Shown here one piece after another: positions 1 to 6,076 of a stretch of 8,896 nt of DNA. The notes under the pieces were generated by a model. It ran no database searches and had not been told where the DNA came from. It worked only from the letters and a program-made list of their open reading frames with translations. The stretch comes from CAZYVA01 sp964650695 (lineage in GTDB: Bacteria > Bacillota > Clostridia > Lachnospirales > Lachnospiraceae), in NCBI GenBank assembly GCA_964650695.1, contig CAZYVA010000079.1, forward strand, positions 1 through 8,896, given 5' to 3'. Every line of letters begins with the position of its first letter. Within the stretch, counting starts at the first letter, position 1. The translations under genes and the position numbers were made by a program.

Positions 1-573
1 GCTTTGGTCTTGATCCCGGCGGCGGTCCTTTTCCTTCTTATTGCCGTGCAGCCGAACCAGCCGGTTTTAAAGGATTACCAGCAAAGAAGGATCCTTGCTT
101 TTATCAATCCGGAGGAGTACGCCAGCGATGAGGCGTACCAGCAGAACAACTCGGTCATGGCGATCGGGTCGGGGAAGCTGACAGGAAAAGGATTGAACAA
201 CAATACAACCACGTCTGTAAAAAACGGGAATTTTATTTTGGAGCCGCAGACAGACTTTATCTTTGCGATCATAGGGGAAGAATTAGGCTTTATCGGAAGC
301 TGTGTTGTTATTGCATTACTCTTGTTGATTGTGGTACAATGTATCCGGACAGGGATGAAAGCCCGGAACTTTGCGGGGCAGATGATCTGCTGCGGGGTTG
401 GCGGGCTGATCGGGATCCAGAGTTTTATCAATATCGCGGTTGCAACCAAGCTGATCCCCAACACGGGGGTCCCGCTGCCATTCGTAAGCTATGGGCTGAC
501 ATCGCTCGTAAGCCTGTATATCGGGATAGGGTTTGTCCTGAATGTGGGGCTGCAGCCAAAGAAATATCAGTAG
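1..573 (+). CDS. rodA: RodA/FtsW/SpoVE family peptidoglycan glycosyltransferase, 3' part only
   Basis: This is the C-terminal 190 residues of a SEDS-family membrane protein, open at the left window edge. SEDS proteins polymerise lipid II into glycan strands at the membrane with a class B penicillin-binding protein partner. The visible part has several hydrophobic segments, the conserved IGEELGFIG motif (about residues 91-99 of the visible part) and the C-terminal signature PNTGVPLPFVSYG (about 153-165), followed by the last membrane helix and a short basic tail. Known family members share both motifs. The next gene starts 13 bases after the TAG stop. The rodA-mgsA order is typical of clostridial min/rod gene neighbourhoods, so I favour RodA over FtsW or SpoVE, but the sequence alone does not separate these paralogues well. 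Confidence 0.9.
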   Translation, partial: ALVLIPAAVLFLLIAVQPNQPVLKDYQQRRILAFINPEEYASDEAYQQNNSVMAIGSGKLTGKGLNNNTTTSVKNGNFILEPQTDFIFAIIGEELGFIGSCVVIALLLLIVVQCIRTGMKARNFAGQMICCGVGGLIGIQSFINIAVATKLIPNTGVPLPFVSYGLTSLVSLYIGIGFVLNVGLQPKKYQ

Positions 574-586
574 GGGAGTGAAATCA

Positions 587-982
587 ATGAATATCGGCCT
601 GATTGCGCATGACTCAAAGAAAACATTGATGCAGAATTTTTGTATTGCCTATAAGGGCATCCTGAGCAAGCATAATCTTTACGCGACCGGGACGACCGGC
701 CGCCTGATCGAAGAAGTGACGAATCTGAATATCCACAAATACCTCGCCGGGCATCTGGGCGGGCAGCAGCAGATGGGGGCGCAGATTGCGCAGAATGATA
801 TTGATGCGTTGATCTACCTGCGTGAACCGACAAACCCAAAACCGCATGAGCCAAGCGTTAATGATGTGTACCGGCTCTGCGACCTGTACAATATCCCGAT
901 GGCGACGAACCTGGCTACGGCGGAATTGATTATTTTTGCGATTGACAGAGGAGATCTTGATTGGCGTGAAATGTACCGATAA
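587..982 (+). CDS. mgsA: Methylglyoxal synthase homologue with substituted active-site aspartates
   Basis: The product is 131 residues, close to B. subtilis MgsA. MgsA converts dihydroxyacetone phosphate to methylglyoxal and phosphate, a glycolytic overflow bypass in the cytosol. The fold signatures are present: IAHDSKK (residues 6-12), the phosphate-binding ATGTTG (33-38), HLGGQQQMG (56-64), PHEP (86-89) and MATNLATAE (105-113). His8 and His87 match E. coli His19 and His98. The three conserved aspartates of E. coli MgsA (71, 91, 101) are instead Gln60, Glu80 and Ser90. Asp71 is the accepted catalytic base, so enzyme activity is doubtful. The ATG at 587 has a GGGGAG site about nine bases upstream and gives the usual MNIGLIAHD start. 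The gene lies between rodA and dacA and overlaps dacA by about 17 bases. Family membership is certain; activity is not. Confidence 0.93.
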   Translation: MNIGLIAHDSKKTLMQNFCIAYKGILSKHNLYATGTTGRLIEEVTNLNIHKYLAGHLGGQQQMGAQIAQNDIDALIYLREPTNPKPHEPSVNDVYRLCDLYNIPMATNLATAELIIFAIDRGDLDWREMYR

Positions 983-2060
983 AGAACGTAGGAGAAAGCG
1001 GGGCGCGCCGGCGCGCAGAAGGCGGAGGCAAAAAAGGCTGATCTGCCGCATGTGCTTCCTGCTTTTTGTTTTGTGTGTGGCGGCAGCGGGGCTTTGGTAT
1101 TCCAAGCACGCCCGCCAGGAAACAGAGCCCGCCCTGGCGGCGGAATATGAGGCGCTGCATTACGACGGCGCTGTCTATGAAGGAGAATTGTATTCTGCGG
1201 GGCTTTGCGTAGCGCAGGAGGATGTATATCTGGACGATACCCCTGATACCTCCCATTTCAAAGCGGCCGCCCTGTTTAACGAGGAAACCCATGAGACGGA
1301 ATTCGCTTATCAGATCCATGACCGGGCGTACCCCGCGAGCCTGACAAAGCTTATGACCGCGCTTGTGGCGATCCGTTACGCGGATGTGGACGAGGTAGTG
1401 ACCGTGCCTGCGGAAGCGGACGCAAGTACGTTTGCTGTAGACGAACAGACCTGCGGCATCAAAGAAGGGGATCAGCTCACGATCAAGGATCTGCTGTATG
1501 GGCTGCTTTTGTATTCCGGCAATGACAATGCAGTGGCGGTGGCGGACTGTGTGGCAGGGAACATCGAGGATTTCGCGGATATGATGAATGAAGAAGCGGC
1601 CCGGATCATGGCGCGGGATTCCCATTTCGTCAATCCAAGCGGGCTGCATGACGATAACCACTATACGACTGCCTATGATCTGTACCTGATTTTCCACGAG
1701 TGCTTAAAATCAGACTTGTTCGTGCAGATCATCAGCAGCGATTCCTATACGGCGAACGTGACCGGGGCAGATGGGACGGTCCGGGAGATCACATGGGAGC
1801 CGACGAGTTATTATGCCCTTGGGGATGCGCCGCTTCCGTCCACCGGGACGATCATCGGCGGCAAGACCGGGACGACGCTGAAAGCGGGGAACTGCCTGCT
1901 TCTGTATGTAAAGTCGGACGCGGGGGAGCCTTATATCGCGATCGTGATGGGGGCGGATACAAAAGACATCCTTTACCGGGATATGACAAAGCTGGTTGAA
2001 AGCATCCCGTCAGCAAACGCGGGCGATGGCACGCAGGACACCGATGAAGAAGGGGAATGA
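966..2060 (+). CDS. dacA: D-alanyl-D-alanine carboxypeptidase (peptidase S11), N-terminally anchored
   Basis: This is a low-molecular-weight penicillin-binding protein that trims the terminal D-Ala from peptidoglycan stem peptides outside the membrane. All three active-site motifs of the S11 family are present: SLTK (residues 125-128 from the GTG start; Ser125 is the nucleophile), SGN (184-186) and KTG (300-302). A very basic cytoplasmic stretch (residues 6-28, mostly Arg and Lys) precedes one hydrophobic segment (about 29-44), which could be an uncleaved anchor. Only about 60 residues follow KTG, so the usual PBP5 C-terminal beta domain and amphipathic anchor are missing. The start is uncertain. 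GTG 966 lies 12 bases after AGGAG (949-953). TTG 936, 942 and 957 are in frame upstream, and ATG 1050 would remove the basic stretch. The gene overlaps the end of mgsA and ends at a hairpin. Confidence 0.92.
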   Translation: MKCTDKERRRKRGAPARRRRRQKRLICRMCFLLFVLCVAAAGLWYSKHARQETEPALAAEYEALHYDGAVYEGELYSAGLCVAQEDVYLDDTPDTSHFKAAALFNEETHETEFAYQIHDRAYPASLTKLMTALVAIRYADVDEVVTVPAEADASTFAVDEQTCGIKEGDQLTIKDLLYGLLLYSGNDNAVAVADCVAGNIEDFADMMNEEAARIMARDSHFVNPSGLHDDNHYTTAYDLYLIFHECLKSDLFVQIISSDSYTANVTGADGTVREITWEPTSYYALGDAPLPSTGTIIGGKTGTTLKAGNCLLLYVKSDAGEPYIAIVMGADTKDILYRDMTKLVESIPSANAGDGTQDTDEEGE

Positions 2061-2063
2061 CCG

Positions 2064-2136
2064 GCAGGGCGCATGAAGCTTTGGGGGTTTACTGCCCAGT
2101 AAACCCCCTTGCACAGGATACCGCCCTGCGGTTTTT
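2064..2136 (+). terminator. Nested hairpin with T-tract after dacA
   Basis: An 11-bp perfect stem (2083-2093 with 2098-2108, GGGGGTTTACT, loop GCCC) sits inside a second perfect 8-bp stem (GCAGGGCG 2064-2071 with CGCCCTGC 2122-2129). Five Ts follow at 2132-2136. A smaller alternative hairpin, ACCGC-CCT-GCGGT (2120-2132), overlaps the outer 3' arm and abuts the T-run. Only the plus strand has the T-tract in the right place, so it probably terminates the rodA-mgsA-dacA transcript. The T-run overlaps the stop codon of the opposing DUF378 gene. Confidence 0.65.
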
Positions 2137-2350
2137 AAGATAACGGAACGCTGGACGAATGGCTGATCCTCCCGAAGAGACTGATCAGGTAGAGTCCGCC
2201 CAGGCCAACAACCGCATAGACAACACGGGAAATCCATGTAAGATTGCCGAACAGAAAGGCGACAAGATCGAAGCGGAATATACCGACCAGCAGCCAGTTG
2301 ACAGCTCCGACAATGACTAAGGTCAATGCTGTATTATCACACCATTTCAT
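2135..2350 (-). CDS. DUF378 family small membrane protein
   Basis: This is a 71-residue protein with two predicted membrane segments, roughly residues 8-30 and 36-58. The first carries the VGAVNWLLVG motif typical of the DUF378 (YuzA-like) family. The function of this family is unknown. The ATG at 2350 follows a strong AAAGGAGG site (2367-2360 on the minus strand) with nine bases of spacing, which fixes the start; an in-frame ATG eight codons further upstream lies before that site and is unlikely. It is the only minus-strand gene in the window. It faces dacA and ends in the dacA terminator region, and it is divergent from the HlyD-like gene. Nothing here suggests a link to the neighbouring cell-wall genes beyond position. 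Confidence 0.85.
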   Translation of the reverse strand: MKWCDNTALTLVIVGAVNWLLVGIFRFDLVAFLFGNLTWISRVVYAVVGLGGLYLISLFGRISHSSSVPLS

Positions 2351-2382
2351 GAGGGTATGCCTCCTTTCATACATTAATGGTA

Positions 2383-2438
2383 TTAGTATGGCGGACAGGA
2401 TGGAATATTATACATTCCTTGTCCCAAAAGGGTGTAAA
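2383..2438. promoter_or_regulatory. Divergent promoter region with overlapping -10 elements
   Basis: The 112 bases between the two divergent start codons hold an AT-rich core. On the plus strand TATTAT (2406-2411) could be a -10 box for the HlyD-like gene, with a poor -35 (TTAGTA, 2383-2388) at 17 bases. On the minus strand TATAAT (2412-2407) is a perfect -10 for the DUF378 gene, with TTTACA (2438-2433) at a long 20-base spacing. The two -10 boxes overlap by five bases. This is motif reading only. Confidence 0.4.
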
Positions 2439-2462
2439 TGATGTTTCGCGGGGGGAGAAAAT

Positions 2463-3851
2463 TTGGCGGAAGGAAAACAAAATGAAAAGGTTACAGATAT
2501 CCGGACATACCGGAAAGGCCCTTTTTTTAATATTGGGATTTTTGTGTTTGGGGTGGTGTTCGTTTATCTGGTGGTCACGGTCGGGCTGTACCTGACCAAT
2601 GAGCATGTGCAGGCTTACGAGGTCCGGGAAGGTTCTATTTTAAAGGATAGGGCCTATACGGGCCTTGCGCTGCGCAGCGAGACGGTGGTCTGCGCGGATG
2701 CAGCCGGGTACGTCAACTATTTCGCTTCGGAGGACAGCAAGGTAGGGGCGAAGACGAACGTCTATGCACTGTCTTCCAAGAAGCTGGACTTCCAGGAACC
2801 CGGCGCGCAGGAAGGGGGCGATTTGTCTGCGGACGAGGAGGAGTCCCTGATCGTCAAAATACAGTCTTTCAGTGAAAATTTTAAGGAAGACGATTTCCAT
2901 GCTGTCTATTCTTTAAAAAACAACATCCAGACGGTATTGGAGGGCAAATCCGCGAAAAGCAGGGAAAACCAGTTGAAAGCCATGCTGGAAAGCTCCCCGG
3001 AAGCGGCGGCCGTCTACACGGCGGCTTCGGACGGCGTTATTTCCTATACGCTGGACGGCTTTGAGACGGTTACAGAGGACGACGTCACCCAGCAGATGGT
3101 CGCGAAGGAGCAGTACGATGCTTCAGAATTAAAGAACAACACAAAGGTCAGCGTTGGCGATCCCGTATATAAGCTGATCACCGAAGACCAGTGGCAGCTC
3201 GTGATCGCCCTTGACAATGCGGACGCCAAGGATTTGGCGGATGTGGAAAAAGTAAACGTCTGTTTTCTGAAGGACAATGAGACGGAAAAGGCAGATTTCG
3301 AGATCCGGTATACAGAAAGCGGGACATTGGGGTTTTTGACCTTTTACAAATCAATGGTCCGTTATGCGGGGGAGCGTTACCTGGACATCGAGCTGATCCT
3401 GGAAGATGAATCCGGCTTGAAAATCCCAAAATCCTCTGTGACGGAAAAGGATTTTTATCTTGTCCCGGAAGCCTATTTGACCCAGGGGGGCGACAAGAAT
3501 GAAACGGGGGTCCTTGTGGGTACGGGGGCGGATGCCGCGGCATTCCAGCAGGTGACGGTTTACTACGAGGATCATGAAAGCGGGACGGCGTATGTAGACC
3601 CGGCAGCGTTCAAAGAGGGCGCCACGCTTACGGATCCGGCCTCCGGCGGGCAGTATGCCTTGAAAAAAACAGGATCCCTGAAAGGTGTTTATAATATCAA
3701 TAAAGGCTATGCAGTGTTTAAGCAGATCGAGATCCTTTGCGAGGGCGACGAGTATTACATTGTACAGGAAGGGAATGATTACGGGCTGTCCAATTATGAC
3801 CATATCGCGCTGGACAGCTCGGTTGTAAACGAAGACGACGTTGTTTTTTAA
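2463..3851 (+). CDS. HlyD-like (membrane fusion/adaptor) protein of unknown partner
   Basis: This 462-residue protein has one N-terminal membrane segment (about residues 22-44) after a short basic cytoplasmic tail, so most of it lies outside the cell. The two halves of a barrel-sandwich (biotinyl-lipoyl-like) domain seem to be residues 70-104 (ALRSETVV...AAGYVNYF) and 188-250 (ASDGVISY...SVGDPVYKLI). A short helical, charged hairpin (about 118-185) separates them, and a beta-rich C-terminal part follows with an IPKSSV stretch near 320. This layout fits HlyD-type adaptors of efflux systems, but no ABC transporter or permease gene is nearby. The start is TTG 2463 with GGGGGAG five bases upstream. 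An ATG in another frame at 2482 is not used. yggS begins 36 bases downstream, so co-transcription with the division genes is likely. The function is unknown. Confidence 0.8.
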   Translation: MAEGKQNEKVTDIRTYRKGPFFNIGIFVFGVVFVYLVVTVGLYLTNEHVQAYEVREGSILKDRAYTGLALRSETVVCADAAGYVNYFASEDSKVGAKTNVYALSSKKLDFQEPGAQEGGDLSADEEESLIVKIQSFSENFKEDDFHAVYSLKNNIQTVLEGKSAKSRENQLKAMLESSPEAAAVYTAASDGVISYTLDGFETVTEDDVTQQMVAKEQYDASELKNNTKVSVGDPVYKLITEDQWQLVIALDNADAKDLADVEKVNVCFLKDNETEKADFEIRYTESGTLGFLTFYKSMVRYAGERYLDIELILEDESGLKIPKSSVTEKDFYLVPEAYLTQGGDKNETGVLVGTGADAAAFQQVTVYYEDHESGTAYVDPAAFKEGATLTDPASGGQYALKKTGSLKGVYNINKGYAVFKQIEILCEGDEYYIVQEGNDYGLSNYDHIALDSSVVNEDDVVF

Positions 3852-3887
3852 AAAACGTGTGCGCCAAACCGTTACGGGAGGTACAAG

Positions 3888-4577
3888 ATGTTAAAAGAAA
3901 GATTGGGACAGGTAGAAGAAAAGATCCGCCTTGCATGTGATAAGAGCGGGCGCAGGCGGGAGGACGTGACGCTGATCGCGGTGAGCAAGACGAAGCCCGT
4001 AAAGGCCCTGAAAGAGGCGTATGACCTGGGCGTCCGTGTTTTTGGGGAAAACAAAGTCCAGGAACTGATGGAAAAATATGACGCGCTTCCCAAGGATATC
4101 CAATGGCATATGATTGGACATCTGCAGCGGAATAAGGTAAAATATATTATCGGGAAAACCGCCTTGATCCATTCCGTGGATTCCGTCCGCCTCGCGCGGG
4201 AGATCGACAAGGAATCCGCGAAAAAAAATATTGTGACGGATATTTTGATTGAAGTCAACGTGGCGGCGGAGGAGAGCAAGTTCGGGATCGCGCCGGAGGA
4301 GCTGCCGGATTTCCTGGACGAAATCTCATCATTGCCGAATATCCGGGTGAAAGGGCTTATGACGATCGCCCCGTATGTGGACGATCCGGAAGAGAACCGG
4401 CCGGTTTTCGCGCAATTAAAAAAATTATCTGTTGACATCAGAGGGAAAAACGTTAATAATGAGAGTATACTTTCTATGGGTATGTCCAATGATTACGGCG
4501 TCGCCATAGAAGAAGGGGCAACCATGGTTCGTGTCGGGACCGCTGTTTTTGGCGAACGGGACTACCATACAGGCTAA
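3888..4577 (+). CDS. yggS: PLP homeostasis protein, YggS/PLPBP (YlmE) family
   Basis: This 229-residue cytosolic protein binds pyridoxal 5'-phosphate in a TIM-barrel and buffers free PLP; no catalytic activity is known for the family. The PLP lysine is Lys34 in AVSKTKP (residues 31-37), equivalent to E. coli YggS Lys36. Other family signatures are FGENKVQE, WHMIGHLQRNK, the phosphate-binding LSMGMSNDY and MVRVGTAVFGER near the C-terminus. Length and start match the family. The ATG at 3888 has GGGAGG (3876-3881) with six bases of spacing. In Bacillota this gene (ylmE) is usually next to sepF, as here. The 3' part of the coding sequence also appears to carry a promoter for sepF (4432-4460). Confidence 0.96.
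   Translation: MLKERLGQVEEKIRLACDKSGRRREDVTLIAVSKTKPVKALKEAYDLGVRVFGENKVQELMEKYDALPKDIQWHMIGHLQRNKVKYIIGKTALIHSVDSVRLAREIDKESAKKNIVTDILIEVNVAAEESKFGIAPEELPDFLDEISSLPNIRVKGLMTIAPYVDDPEENRPVFAQLKKLSVDIRGKNVNNESILSMGMSNDYGVAIEEGATMVRVGTAVFGERDYHTG
4415..4460 (+). promoter_or_regulatory. Probable sigma-A promoter inside yggS, reading toward sepF
   Basis: A perfect -35 hexamer TTGACA (4432-4437) is followed after exactly 17 bases by AATAAT (4455-4460), five of six matches to the -10 consensus. An A/T-rich tract just upstream (4414-4428, including seven consecutive As) resembles an UP element. A second possible -10, TATACT (4466-4471), lies too far away. Transcription would begin near 4467 and give sepF a leader of about 270 bases. 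The site is inside coding sequence, so it could be a chance match. Confidence 0.5.
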
Positions 4578-4736
4578 AGCCCGCCGGCAAAAGACAAAGC
4601 AGTTCCGTGGCAGGGATGCCAGCGATGCTTTTCGCAGCTTCGGGAAACCTTTACGGTTCTTCGAGGCTTTAGACCGATTAAGGGAATGGGCATTTCCAAT
4701 GCGGAGCAGAGAGAAGAATGGGAGAGAATAGTTATA
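4578..4736 (+). promoter_or_regulatory. Hairpin-rich leader between yggS and sepF
   Basis: This 159-base gap holds no recognisable gene but has good folding potential. Hairpin A: AAAGCA (4596-4601) pairs with TGCTTT (4626-4631) around an inner stem TGGCA/TGCCA closed by a GGGA (GNRA-type) tetraloop (4608-4621). Hairpin B: 4637-4649 pairs with 4655-4667 over 13 positions with one A-C mismatch and three G-T pairs, loop TTTAC. A third pair of hairpins is mutually exclusive: GGGAAT/ATTTCC (4682-4697) or GCATT/AATGC (4690-4702). A GGGAGAG ribosome binding site (4720-4726) precedes sepF. It matches no riboswitch class I could recognise. Confidence 0.4.
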
Positions 4737-5264
4737 ATGGGTGTGTTAGATAAATTTCTTGGCCTCATGAAACTGAGCGATGATGACGATTACGAGGATG
4801 ACTTTTTTGACGAGGACTACGAGGAGGAGTACGAAGAAAAGCCGAAAAAAGGTTTGTTTGGCCGTTCCGGTTCCAAGGATTATGAGGAAGAGGATTACGC
4901 TCCTTCCGCCGCGCGCAGGTCCAGGGACAATAAGGTCACCCCGATGCGCCAGCCTTCCAGAAGGGCTGCGGCCAACATGGAAGTCTGTGTCGTAAGGCCG
5001 ACTTCTGTGGAGGATAGCCGGGAAATCACGGAGACGCTGCTCAGCGGGCGCACCGTGATCCTGAACCTGGAAGGGCTGGATTTGGAAGTTGCACAGCGCA
5101 TCATAGATTTTACGTCCGGCGCGACGTACGCCATCAGCGGCAACCTTCAGAAGATCTCCAGCTATATTTTCCTTGTGACGCCGACGAATGTCGATATATC
5201 CGGTGACTTGCAGGATCTTCTGAACACTTCCTTTGACGAGTCCTCCATGCGTTCCAGATTTTAG
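4737..5264 (+). CDS. sepF: Cell division protein SepF
   Basis: SepF anchors FtsZ filaments to the membrane and organises the Z-ring in Gram-positive bacteria. The 175-residue product has the three expected parts: an N-terminal amphipathic membrane-binding helix (MGVLDKFLGLMKL, 1-13), a long charged linker (about 14-80), and the C-terminal SepF domain (about 82-158) with VVRPTSVEDSREI, GRTVILNLEGLD and QRIIDFTSGATYA, the FtsZ-binding and dimer-forming part. The linker is extremely acidic: 15 of residues 15-34 are Asp or Glu. The start at 4737 gives the conserved MGVLDKF beginning; an in-frame ATG at 4686 would add 17 residues ahead of the membrane helix and is unlikely. It sits in the usual ylm order between yggS and ylmH, but ylmG is absent. 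Confidence 0.96.
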   Translation: MGVLDKFLGLMKLSDDDDYEDDFFDEDYEEEYEEKPKKGLFGRSGSKDYEEEDYAPSAARRSRDNKVTPMRQPSRRAAANMEVCVVRPTSVEDSREITETLLSGRTVILNLEGLDLEVAQRIIDFTSGATYAISGNLQKISSYIFLVTPTNVDISGDLQDLLNTSFDESSMRSRF

Positions 5265-5274
5265 GGTGAGATAC

Positions 5275-6063
5275 ATGGAAAAAGATGACGTCTTGCTGCA
5301 AAGAAGGATGCAGGATCTGTCCAACCAGGCTTATTACCGGGGGATCCCGGTATTTTCGGATTTTTTGGATCTGAATGAACTGAACATTTTACATACCGCG
5401 CCGAAGGGGTCGCTTTTATGTGGATACAGGACTTTCGGCGGATATGCGTTTGCGGAGCGTCGGATGGCTGCTTTTCTGCCGGATGCTCTTTCTTTGCAAC
5501 TGGAAAAAAATACAGGGCGGGAAAACGCTTCCATAGGCTATCCGCTGCGTTCCCTTGAGATCGCCCCGGCCCACGCCAAATTCGCGGAAGAACTGACGCA
5601 CCGGGATTACCTTGGCGCGCTGATGAACCTTGGGCTGGGGCGGGGGAAAATCGGCGATATCCTTGTGTCGGGGAAAAGCGCGGTCGTGTTTGTAAAGGAA
5701 GAATCCGCGGATTACATTGCCGGACAACTGACGAAGATCCGCCACACGACGGTAACGGCCACGCCAAAAGAGCCGGACGTAGACGGTTGGCGGCCGCGTT
5801 TCCAGGAAATCAAGGGAACGGTGCCGTCCGTCCGCCTGGATACGGTACTCTCCGTTGCCTGGCCGCAGTCCAGAAGCAAGCTGGCCGGGTACATCGCGGC
5901 AGCGAAGGTCTTTGTAAACGGAAAGCTGACGACGGGCAATGGGTATCGTCTGAAAGACGGGGATCTCATTTCTGTACGCGGGCTTGGGCGGATCCAGTAT
6001 GGCGGGATCCTGTCGGAAACGAAAAAGGGACGGTATGCGGTGCTGGTGCGAAAATTCATATGA
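5275..6063 (+). CDS. ylmH: YlmH family S4-domain RNA-binding protein (RqcP2-like)
   Basis: The 262-residue product matches YlmH in length and layout: an N-terminal alpha/beta region, a central segment with HRDYLGALMNLGLGRGKIGD (about residues 110-129), and a C-terminal S4 RNA-binding domain (about 187-243: RLDTVLSVAW, SRSKLAGYI, KVFVNGK, RLKDGDLISVRGLGR). YlmH lies in the sepF cluster of many Bacillota. In B. subtilis it has been connected to ribosome-associated quality control of stalled 50S subunits carrying peptidyl-tRNA. The ATG at 5275 follows AGGGTGAG with four bases of spacing, and that site overlaps the sepF stop codon, so the two genes are very probably translated from one message. 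Confidence 0.92.
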   Translation: MEKDDVLLQRRMQDLSNQAYYRGIPVFSDFLDLNELNILHTAPKGSLLCGYRTFGGYAFAERRMAAFLPDALSLQLEKNTGRENASIGYPLRSLEIAPAHAKFAEELTHRDYLGALMNLGLGRGKIGDILVSGKSAVVFVKEESADYIAGQLTKIRHTTVTATPKEPDVDGWRPRFQEIKGTVPSVRLDTVLSVAWPQSRSKLAGYIAAAKVFVNGKLTTGNGYRLKDGDLISVRGLGRIQYGGILSETKKGRYAVLVRKFI

Positions 6064-6076
6064 CGGAAAGGTGGCT

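Noticed and set aside
942..947. TTGACA near the end of mgsA as a promoter for dacA
   Set aside because: There is no -10-like hexamer 16-18 bases downstream.
930..1697. Long antisense frame opposite dacA
   Set aside because: The dacA strand has complete S11 motifs; the antisense product has no recognisable domain.
3843..3856. Palindrome GTTTTTTAAAAAAC at the end of the HlyD-like gene
   Set aside because: All A/T with no loop, and too weak for a terminator. The next gene follows after 36 bases with a good ribosome binding site.
4616..4672. 18-residue ORF (MPAMLFAASGNLYGSSRL) in the sepF leader
   Set aside because: No properly spaced ribosome binding site. It overlaps hairpin B, whose pairing explains the sequence better.
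4582..4680. A cyclic-di-GMP (GEMM) riboswitch in the sepF leader
   Set aside because: Some elements (a GNRA loop and a GGCAAA-like stretch) recall it, but the conserved core segments and their order are not there.
4531..4731. Open frame of 66 codons spanning the yggS 3' end and the sepF leader
   Set aside because: It starts inside yggS, has no ribosome binding site, resembles no known family, and its basic, low-complexity composition fits a chance frame.
4733..4738. Perfect TATAAT overlapping the sepF start codon
   Set aside because: No -35 at a suitable distance, and it would start transcription inside the gene.
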